From Trueperaceae bacterium (lineage in GTDB: Bacteria > Deinococcota > Deinococci > Deinococcales > Trueperaceae): a DNA stretch of 11,746 nt. Both the position numbers and the translations under genes were made by a program. The notes under the pieces were generated by a model, which ran no database searches, was not told the origin of the DNA, and saw nothing but the letters and a program-made list of their open reading frames with translations. The stretch covers positions 1 through 11,746 of the forward strand of contig PXAU01000122.1 of assembly GCA_003567075.1 (NCBI GenBank). Reading direction: 5' to 3'. Position 1 is the stretch's first letter, and every line of letters begins with the position of its first letter. Below, piece after piece: positions 1 through 5,968 of this stretch.

Positions 1-1514
1 CGCCAGGCCGGGTACGCCAGCACGGTCGTGAGCGCGGCGGCGTAGCCCAGAGCCAACGTCATGTAGAGCAGCCCGCCGGGCGACATGGGGATCTCGGCCG
101 GGTTGGTGGCGTCGAAGCGCGGGAAGGCCGCGCCGAGGCCGACCCCGAGCCCCGCCACCGCCACCGCCGCACAGACGCCGGCCACCACCGAGGCGGTGGC
201 CAGCACCGGCGTCACGTCGAGCAGCAGCGCCTGCGCCACCCCCAACCCCGCGCCCAGGAGCAAGAGCGTCGGCAGCGCGTGCAGGAACTTGCCCAGCACC
301 AGCGCGCGGGTGCGGAGCGGCGCGGTGCGTAGCAACCACCAGCCCTCGCCCTCGAGCGCCACCACCGGGAACGCCAGACGGATCCCGACGCCGGCCAGCA
401 GGAAGCCCAGGAAGGCGACGTTCAGGGTCCCGAGCGCGTCGCGGAAACGCTGCCCCTCGACCGCCACGCTGGCGGTCGAGACGAGGTAGACCCCGGCCAG
501 GGCAACCAGCACCAGCAGCTGCGACCACTGCGTCGGATCGCGCAGCAGCACCCGCACGTCCTTGACCAGCACGGCGCCGAGCGGACCCAAGCGGGCCAGG
601 GGCCGCTCCCATAGCGCGGCCGGCTTGGAGCGGGTGTCCAAGTGTCGGCGGTGGTGGTCGAGGCCCCGGACCCAGCCCTCGCGGTACGCCACGGCCGCCA
701 GGCGGCCGACGCCCCACAACCCGCCCGCTGCGACCAGCAGCAGGAGCACCAGCGAGGCCGAGCCCCAGGCCCCGCCGAGCGCGCCCCAGATGGCGCTCGA
801 GGCCCAGCCCGGCGGCAACCAGCCGACCCCCAGGTCGGCGAAGGTGGTCAGGAAGACCTCGAACTCCTCGGGCGTGAGGTCGGTCAGCTGCTCGGGTCGC
901 AGCGCCCGCAGGCCCAGGATCAGGCCCGCCGCCAGCACCACGCTGAGCGCGGTGGCGGCCTCCTTGACGCGACCGGCCGGCGCGATCCGCATCAGCACCA
1001 GGGCCACCAGTGCGCCCAGCGTCACCGGCACCGCGAACAGCGCCAGCACAGCGATCACCGCCACCGGGTAGTAGCTCCAGGGGGCGTCCCGGGCCAGCCC
1101 CAGCCCCAGCAGCACCGGCACCGTCAGCAACGACGGCACGAGCGCCGAACTCAGGTAGGTCTCGACCACCTTGAGCCCGAACACGCGCGGCGCCGGCAGC
1201 GGCAGCGCCAGCAGGAAGGGCAGGTCGTCCGAGGCGTAGAGCGTGGTGATGGCGCTGGTCAGCACCGAGAACGCCACCGCCAGCAGCAGCAGCGTCACCA
1301 GCGCCTCGAGGCTCCGCTGCAAGGCGGCGTCGGCGATGGTGTCGATGGCCGGGAAGCCGTCGACGAAACGCACGCCCCGGAGCGTTGCGACCTGCACGCC
1401 CCACCCGACCGCCAGCAGGAAGGCGACGCCCACCAGGTAGCGCAGCGGCGCCAGCCGCACGGCGTTGCCGAAGGCGCGGGCACGTAGGCGCAGCAGGCCG
1501 GCGACGCCGGTCAC
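1..1514 (-). CDS. Large ABC-2-type transporter permease, C terminus cut by window edge
   Basis: This frame is open from a GTG at 1514 to the window edge, giving at least 504 codons; the C terminus lies outside. It reads as an integral membrane protein with about eleven hydrophobic segments, near residues 24-41, 70-92, 118-140, 147-173, 188-204, 250-270, 332-350, 365-387, 412-431, 438-465 and 478-500. Two recognisable cytoplasmic stretches are a KDVRxxxRDPxQW motif near residue 318 and an EGEGWWLLRTAPL stretch near 388. A later FDATNPAEIPxSPGG stretch resembles large putative ABC exporter permeases of the ABC_tran_2 type. The GTG start overlaps the stop of the ATPase gene by 4 bp (GTGA), so translation is probably coupled and the two proteins should form one transporter. 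The substrate is unknown; export rather than import is likely because no binding protein is encoded nearby. Confidence 0.85.
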   Translation of the reverse strand, partial: MTGVAGLLRLRARAFGNAVRLAPLRYLVGVAFLLAVGWGVQVATLRGVRFVDGFPAIDTIADAALQRSLEALVTLLLLAVAFSVLTSAITTLYASDDLPFLLALPLPAPRVFGLKVVETYLSSALVPSLLTVPVLLGLGLARDAPWSYYPVAVIAVLALFAVPVTLGALVALVLMRIAPAGRVKEAATALSVVLAAGLILGLRALRPEQLTDLTPEEFEVFLTTFADLGVGWLPPGWASSAIWGALGGAWGSASLVLLLLVAAGGLWGVGRLAAVAYREGWVRGLDHHRRHLDTRSKPAALWERPLARLGPLGAVLVKDVRVLLRDPTQWSQLLVLVALAGVYLVSTASVAVEGQRFRDALGTLNVAFLGFLLAGVGIRLAFPVVALEGEGWWLLRTAPLRTRALVLGKFLHALPTLLLLGAGLGVAQALLLDVTPVLATASVVAGVCAAVAVAGLGVGLGAAFPRFDATNPAEIPMSPGGLLYMTLALGYAAALTTVLAYPAW

Positions 1515-2266
1515 GCCGCCTCGTCGTGCCAGGGCGGCGGCGCCTGCTGGGCCTCCTCGGTCAACTGCAGGAAGATCGCCTCCAGGTCGGCGTCGTCGCG
1601 CCCGACCGCACGCCGCAGCTCGGCCATGCTGCCGCCCGCGACCACGCGCCCCGAGCGCATCACCAGCACCCGGTCGGCCACCGCCTCGGCCACCTCCATC
1701 GAGTGGGTCGTGAGCAGCACCGCTCGGCCGCGCTCGGCGTGGCGCCGCAGCAGGTCGCGGACCTGGAGCGCGGCGCGTGGGTCGAGGCCCACCATCGGCT
1801 CGTCCACCACCAGCGCCAGCGGGTCGTGCAGCAACGCGGTGACGAACGTGAGGCGCTGCCGCATGCCGTGGCTGTACGTCTCGACCAAGGCGTTCTGGGC
1901 CTCGCGCAGGCCGAAGGCGTCGAGCCAGCGCTCGACCCTCGCCTCGAGGTCGGGCACGCGCCGCATGCGCCCGACGAAGCGGACCAGCTCACGCCCGGTC
2001 AGCTTGGGGTAGAGGTAGGGGCGGTCGGGCACGTAACCGAGCGCGGCCTTGGCGAACTCGCCGCGCCGCACGACGTCGTGGCCAGCGAGCCGGACGTTGC
2101 CCCGGGTGGGCCGCACCAAGCCGGTCAGGCACTTGATGGTGGTCGACTTACCGGCGCCGTTGGGCCCCAGCAGCGCCACCACCTCGCCGGCGGCGACACC
2201 GAAGGAGACGCCGTCGACGGCGTGCAGCGCACCGTAGCGCTTCTCCAGCGCGTCGACCTCGATCAT
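1511..2266 (-). CDS. ABC transporter ATP-binding protein
   Basis: A 251-residue nucleotide-binding subunit that would power the permease encoded next to it. Walker A is GPNGAGKST at 34-42, the signature is YSHGM at 131-135 (a variant of LSGGQ), Walker B ends LVVDEP with D155 and the catalytic E156, the D-loop is GLD at 160-162, and the switch histidine is H188 in TTHS. The Q-loop position reads GYVPDRPYLYP, with D81 where a glutamine is usual. The architecture is that of the CcmA-like exporter ATPases paired with ABC-2 permeases. The ATG at 2266 lies 29 bp after the stop of the S41 protease gene on the same strand, and the stop overlaps the permease start. The substrate cannot be read from the sequence. 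Confidence 0.93.
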   Translation of the reverse strand: MIEVDALEKRYGALHAVDGVSFGVAAGEVVALLGPNGAGKSTTIKCLTGLVRPTRGNVRLAGHDVVRRGEFAKAALGYVPDRPYLYPKLTGRELVRFVGRMRRVPDLEARVERWLDAFGLREAQNALVETYSHGMRQRLTFVTALLHDPLALVVDEPMVGLDPRAALQVRDLLRRHAERGRAVLLTTHSMEVAEAVADRVLVMRSGRVVAGGSMAELRRAVGRDDADLEAIFLQLTEEAQQAPPPWHDEAA

Positions 2267-2295
2267 CAGGCGCGTCGCCCTCAGCCGCAGGGGCG

Positions 2296-3645
2296 TTAGC
2301 GGAGCGCGGTCGCTTCGCCGCTGCGCAACGCCTCGACGGCGCGCGCCAGGATCGCGTCGGACTCGACGTCGACCAGCGCCTCACCCTGGATCTCGGACAT
2401 CGGCGGCCGCGGGCCGGTGGTGACGAGGTTGAAGGTGCCGTCGTCGTCCACGACGCCGGACCCGACCACTTCACCATCGAGCACCAGCTCGACGGTCTGG
2501 CCGGCGAAGCCGCCGCGGCCGTCGACGAACACGGTCTGGCCCAGGCGCGTGTCACGTACCTCGATGTCGGGCACGATGCCCTCGTCGGTGATGCTGCGGC
2601 GCTCGGGCGTGAGCCACTCGAACGCCATGTAGGCCAGCTGGCCGCCGTCGGCGAGCGAGATGACGCTCTGCGCCACGCCCTTGCCGAAGGTCCGTTCGCC
2701 GATCACCAGCGCGCGTCCGTTCTCCTGCAGCGCACCCGCCACGATCTCGGAGGCCGAGGCGGACTGCCGGTTCACGAGCACCACCACCGGCAGGTCGGTG
2801 GTGCCTGAGGGGTCGGCCGAGGCCAGGCGTTGGGTCACGCCGCGGGCGCGCTGGAACACGATGTCGCCCTGCTCGAGGAACTCGTCGGCCACCAGGATGC
2901 CCTGCGTGAGCAGGCCGCCGCCGTTGTCGCGCAGGTCGAGCACGATGGACTTGGCGCCATCGAGCCGCAGCCTCGAGAGGCCGTCGACCACTTGCTCGTG
3001 CACGCGCTGGTTGCCGAAGGTGCGCAGCGAAAGGTAGCCGATGTCGCCGTCGACGATGGTGGTCGACACCTCGATCAGCTCGATGGTGTCGCGCACGATG
3101 TCGAACTCGACGAGCTCGCTCTCGCTCGGGCGCTGGAAGGTGATGCGCACCGTGGTGCCGCGCGGGCCCCGCACCAGGTCGACGATGTCGAGGGTGGTGT
3201 AGTCGCGCACGTTGACGCCATCGACGTCGACGAAGATGTCACCGCGCTGGACGCCGGCTTGCCAGGCGGGACCGTCGCGGTAGACGTTGAGCACCTCCAC
3301 GCCGCGACCGCTGGCGCGATCGACGGTGGTGAGCGCCACGCCGATGCCTTCGAACGAACCGGTGCGGTCTTGGGCGTCGATGGAGGCCGAGCGCGGCTCG
3401 CGGTAGTAGGTGTAGGGGTCGTCGAGCGCCTCGAGCATCCCCTGGATCGCGCCGCGGATCACCTTCTCGTCATCGATGTCGGTGAGGTAGCCCGACTTCA
3501 GCGCGCCGAAGGTCTGGACCACCGCCCGGCCGGCGGCGGTGTTGAGGAACTCGGAGGTGTAGTCGCGCGACAGCTGCGCCTGAACCACCAACGCGGTCGC
3601 CAGGACGACAGCCACCACGGTGACCGGGAGGAGGCGGCGTCTCAT
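2296..3645 (-). CDS. S41 (CtpA/Prc-type) C-terminal processing peptidase, exported or membrane-anchored
   Basis: A 449-residue serine peptidase acting outside the cytoplasmic membrane. The N terminus (RRR, then a hydrophobic run at about 5-23) is a signal peptide or signal anchor. A PDZ domain spans about 95-185. The catalytic core carries LDLRDNGGG at 236-244, the nucleophile S297 within QSASASEI, and K322 within FGKG, 25 residues later; Q326 sits where Prc has its third residue. Family members trim or degrade envelope proteins from their C termini. After PDIEV (359-363) there is a beta-rich insert of about 55 residues before the usual last helix (about 430-441). I chose the ATG at 3645 because the signal sequence begins there and it overlaps the stop of a 9-codon leader ORF; longer upstream extensions read into the divergent promoter region. 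Its natural substrate is unknown. Confidence 0.93.
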   Translation of the reverse strand: MRRRLLPVTVVAVVLATALVVQAQLSRDYTSEFLNTAAGRAVVQTFGALKSGYLTDIDDEKVIRGAIQGMLEALDDPYTYYREPRSASIDAQDRTGSFEGIGVALTTVDRASGRGVEVLNVYRDGPAWQAGVQRGDIFVDVDGVNVRDYTTLDIVDLVRGPRGTTVRITFQRPSESELVEFDIVRDTIELIEVSTTIVDGDIGYLSLRTFGNQRVHEQVVDGLSRLRLDGAKSIVLDLRDNGGGLLTQGILVADEFLEQGDIVFQRARGVTQRLASADPSGTTDLPVVVLVNRQSASASEIVAGALQENGRALVIGERTFGKGVAQSVISLADGGQLAYMAFEWLTPERRSITDEGIVPDIEVRDTRLGQTVFVDGRGGFAGQTVELVLDGEVVGSGVVDDDGTFNLVTTGPRPPMSEIQGEALVDVESDAILARAVEALRSGEATALR

Positions 3646-3671
3646 GCTGCAGCCATCGCGGGGTGTGTCAT
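3642..3671 (-). CDS. Candidate 9-residue leader peptide (MTHPAMAAA), leaderless
   Basis: A short ORF, ATG at 3671, encoding MTHPAMAAA, whose TGA overlaps the ATG of the S41 protease as ATGA. A perfect -10-like TATACT lies at 3683-3678, exactly 6 nt before the ATG, so transcription would begin at or next to the A of the start codon and the mRNA would be leaderless. The protease start itself has no convincing Shine-Dalgarno. The simplest reading is that ribosomes load on the mini-ORF and reinitiate at the protease ATG (translational coupling). A second in-frame ATG at 3656 is possible. The peptide is probably not functional itself. This interpretation is inferred from layout only. Confidence 0.5.
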   Translation of the reverse strand: MTHPAMAAA

Positions 3672-3677
3672 GCCTAG

Positions 3678-3683
3678 AGTATA
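3678..3683 (-). promoter_or_regulatory. -10 element (TATACT) for the leader ORF / S41 protease / ABC operon
   Basis: TATACT on the minus strand matches the bacterial -10 consensus at five of six bases and lies in the only AT-rich patch of the divergent gap. It is followed by 6 nt (CTAGGC) and an ATG. No good -35 hexamer is visible 16-19 bp upstream, and no extended TGn is present. Confidence 0.55.
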
Positions 3684-3730
3684 GGTTTGCTCCGGCATGA
3701 GAACGGTAACGCCGTATGCGCTCGCCGCGG

Positions 3731-3736
3731 TATGGT
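3731..3736 (+). promoter_or_regulatory. -10 element (TATGGT) for leaderless glgA
   Basis: TATGGT fits the TAnnnT pattern and sits exactly 6 nt before the GTG at 3743, the same geometry as the divergent promoter on the other strand. No -35 match is evident. It supports the GTG start over the ATG at 3716, which lies upstream of this element. Confidence 0.45.
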
Positions 3737-3742
3737 CGCGGC

Positions 3743-5143
3743 GTGCGAGTTCTCCACGTCGGCGCCGAGGTGGCGCCCTTCTCCAAGACCGGCGGCCTGG
3801 GCGACGTGCTGGGAGCCTTACCGGCCGCGCAAGCGGCACTGGGGCTCGAGGTGCTCGTGGTCAGCCCCTGGTACGCGCGCTTGGGCGGCGAGGCCCGGCC
3901 CATGTGGATCGGCGACGTCGCCGTCCCCTACGCCGGCGGCGAAGAACCGGTGGGCGTCGGCACGCTCGAGCGCGACGGGGTGCGCTACCTCTTCGTCGGC
4001 CACGCCGACTTCTCGCGTCCCGAGGCCTACGGCTACGACGACGACGTCCGCCGCTTCGCGCGCTTCTGCCGGGCGGCGCCGGTGGCGGCTGCGCGCGTCG
4101 GCTTCGTGCCGGACCTGGTGCACGCCCACGATTGGCACGCCGGCCTGCTGCCGGTGCTGCTGGAGCGCGGCTGGCACCTGCCGCCCGGCTTCCCGGGCCG
4201 GCCCAGCGTGACCACGGTGCACAACGTGCAGTACCAGGGGGCGGCACCGTTGGCGCACGTGCTGCACTGGGCCCGGCTGCCGCTGGAACTGGTCGGGAGC
4301 CACCTCGAGCACGAGGAGGAGGCCAACCTGCTGCGGGCAGCGGTCGGCTTCGCCGACCTGGTCACGACCGTGTCGCCGCGCTACGCGCAGGAGTTGACCG
4401 AGCCGGCGTACGGCTTCGGCCTCGACACCACCTTCCGGGCCCTGGGACGGCGCCTCGTCGGCATCCTCAACGGCCTCGACACGCGCGTGTGGGACCCCGC
4501 CAACGACCCGCACCTCCCCGCGGCATACGACGCTGGCGACATGCGCGGCAAGGCCGCGTGCCGCGGCGCGCTGCTGCGCGAGCTGGACCTCGAGGAGGGC
4601 GGTCCCGTGCTGGGCGTCGTCTCGCGCCTGGCCGACCAGAAGGGCATCGACCTGCTGCTGGAGGCCGTACCGGCGCTCGTGGCGCAGGGCTGGCGCCTGG
4701 CGCTGCTGGGCCGCGGCGACGCGGCGCTGGAGCGCGACGCGAAGACCGCCGCCGCGGCCGCCCCGGGCCGCGTGGCGGTGCGCCTGACGCACGACGAGGC
4801 GCTGGCGCACCGCATCTACGCCGGCAGCGACGCCCTGGCGGTGCCGAGCCGCTTCGAGCCGTGCGGGCTGGCGCAGTTGATCGCCCAGCGCTACGGCACG
4901 CTGCCGCTGGTGCGCGCCACCGGTGGCCTGATCGACACCGTCGCGCACGAGCGTGACGGCTTCGTGTTCGAGGACGCGAGCGCGCCCGCGTTCGTAGGCG
5001 CCGCCGCCCTGGCGCGCCCGCGCTGGGGCACCCCGGCCTGGGCCCGCATGCAGGCCCGGGCCATGGCGCACGACCGTTCCTGGGAGGCGTCGGCCCGCGC
5101 GTACCTGGCGCGGTACGGTGACGTGATGGGAGACGACGCATGA
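3743..5143 (+). CDS. glgA: Glycogen synthase (ADP-glucose, GT5 family)
   Basis: A 466-residue GT-B glycosyltransferase that extends alpha-1,4-glucan chains from ADP-glucose in the cytoplasm. From the GTG start the protein begins RVLHVGAEVAPFSKTGGLGDV, with the ADP-glucose-binding K15 in KTGG, as is standard for GlgA. Further hallmarks are HDWHAGL, TVHNVQYQG, LNGLDTRVWDP, SRLADQKG and the donor-site stretch PSRFEPCGLAQL followed by ATGGLIDTV. Length is normal for the family (about 470-490). An ATG at 3716 would add nine residues (MRSPRYGRG) that GlgA proteins normally lack, and a -10-like TATGGT lies between the two starts, so I prefer the GTG at 3743 as a leaderless start. The TGA overlaps the next gene by ATGA. 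No other glycogen gene is within the window. Confidence 0.95.
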   Translation: MRVLHVGAEVAPFSKTGGLGDVLGALPAAQAALGLEVLVVSPWYARLGGEARPMWIGDVAVPYAGGEEPVGVGTLERDGVRYLFVGHADFSRPEAYGYDDDVRRFARFCRAAPVAAARVGFVPDLVHAHDWHAGLLPVLLERGWHLPPGFPGRPSVTTVHNVQYQGAAPLAHVLHWARLPLELVGSHLEHEEEANLLRAAVGFADLVTTVSPRYAQELTEPAYGFGLDTTFRALGRRLVGILNGLDTRVWDPANDPHLPAAYDAGDMRGKAACRGALLRELDLEEGGPVLGVVSRLADQKGIDLLLEAVPALVAQGWRLALLGRGDAALERDAKTAAAAAPGRVAVRLTHDEALAHRIYAGSDALAVPSRFEPCGLAQLIAQRYGTLPLVRATGGLIDTVAHERDGFVFEDASAPAFVGAAALARPRWGTPAWARMQARAMAHDRSWEASARAYLARYGDVMGDDA

Positions 5144-5916
5144 GCGACGACGCCACGGTCGTCGGTTGGACCGAGCACGCGCAGCGTGGTCGCTACGACC
5201 TGGCCGCACAGACGTACCGCCTGCAAACCGGCGACGACCCAGCCATGGAGAACGCGCTGGAAGGGCTCTCGGACGTGCTCGCGGCGCTGCGCGAGAAGGC
5301 CTATCCGCGCGCCCGGCAGGCCTTCGAGCGCATCGACGAGCGGCCCGAAGGGCTCGACTGGGAGGCGCTGGAGAGCGACTTGGAGGGCCTGACGGAGGCG
5401 GCCGGTGCGCTCGACCGGCGCGAGGCCGATGCGGCGCGCGAGCACCTCGCGCGCGTCGCCGGGAGCGTCTACCCCGCCGAGACCGCCACGCTGCTCGGCA
5501 CCCTGGCGGTGTACGAAGGCGAGAGCGCGGCGGCACGCGAACGCTTCGAGCAGGCGCTCGAGCTCGACCCGAACCACTACCGGGCGCTCACCAACCTCGG
5601 CAACATCAAGCTCGAGGAGGGCGACGTCGACGGCGCGATCGACTCGTACGAGCGTGCCATCCGGCTCAACGACGGCTTCGCCAACGCCCACCACAACCTG
5701 GGCGTGGCGCTGCGCCGCAAGGGCCAGCTGGGACGCAGCGTGCAAGCGCTGAAGCGGGCGCAGCGCGAGGCCAGCCGGCGCGAGGCCGAGCAGGCGCGCT
5801 CGCGTCTCAGGTCGGGGAACAGCGGCTCGAGGAGCGCAGGCCGCGGCCGGGCACTGCGCTGGATCCTCTGGCTCGGCATCGCCTTCGCGCTGTACTGGAT
5901 CGTCAGCAACCGCTGA
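5140..5916 (+). CDS. TPR-repeat protein with C-terminal membrane anchor
   Basis: A 258-residue protein of unknown specific role. Three consecutive tetratricopeptide-type helical pairs are visible at about 113-146, 147-180 and 181-214 (pattern A-x-x-NLG…A-x-x-x-Y/F-x-x-A). The N-terminal 110 residues are also helical and acidic and may hold degenerate repeats. A basic, Ser/Gly/Arg-rich linker (about 213-238) leads to one hydrophobic helix (about 238-255) that ends three residues before the C terminus, so the protein is likely tail-anchored with its TPR domain in the cytoplasm. No signal peptide is present. The start overlaps the glgA stop (ATGA) and has a GGGAG sequence about 7 nt upstream. 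Co-expression with glgA suggests a scaffold or partner role, but nothing in the sequence links it to glycogen directly. Confidence 0.85.
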   Translation: MSDDATVVGWTEHAQRGRYDLAAQTYRLQTGDDPAMENALEGLSDVLAALREKAYPRARQAFERIDERPEGLDWEALESDLEGLTEAAGALDRREADAAREHLARVAGSVYPAETATLLGTLAVYEGESAAARERFEQALELDPNHYRALTNLGNIKLEEGDVDGAIDSYERAIRLNDGFANAHHNLGVALRRKGQLGRSVQALKRAQREASRREAEQARSRLRSGNSGSRSAGRGRALRWILWLGIAFALYWIVSNR

Positions 5917-5936
5917 GCGCGGGCGTGTGCAGCGGC

Positions 5937-5963
5937 GTCGCACGTCGCGCCGTGCGTGGCGAC
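5937..5963. terminator. Possible hairpin between convergent genes
   Basis: GTCGCACG (5937-5944) can pair with CGTGGCGAC (5955-5963) around a 10-nt loop, with one bulged G. It lies in the 52-bp gap between the ends of the convergent TPR and glmS genes, where a shared terminator would be expected. There is no T tract on either side, so this is weak evidence in so GC-rich a sequence. Confidence 0.25.
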
Positions 5964-5968
5964 GCGCG

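Noticed and set aside
642..1487. Plus-strand 281-codon frame rich in Gln, Arg and His
   Set aside because: It is antisense to the ABC permease, whose frame encodes regular transmembrane helices; the Q/R/H-rich product is what Leu/Val-rich codons give on the other strand.
3716..3742. ATG at 3716 as the glgA start
   Set aside because: It adds nine residues not seen in GlgA proteins and lies upstream of the TATGGT element that is 6 nt before the GTG; kept only as an alternative.
3646..3903. N-terminal extension of the S41 protease to 3903
   Set aside because: It would cross the divergent promoter region and the glgA start, and it places the signal sequence in the middle of the protein.
3818..5536. 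Minus-strand 572-codon open frame opposite glgA and the TPR gene
   Set aside because: It lies antisense to two well-identified genes, its product is Arg/Ala/His-rich without any recognisable domain, and long antisense frames are expected at this GC content.
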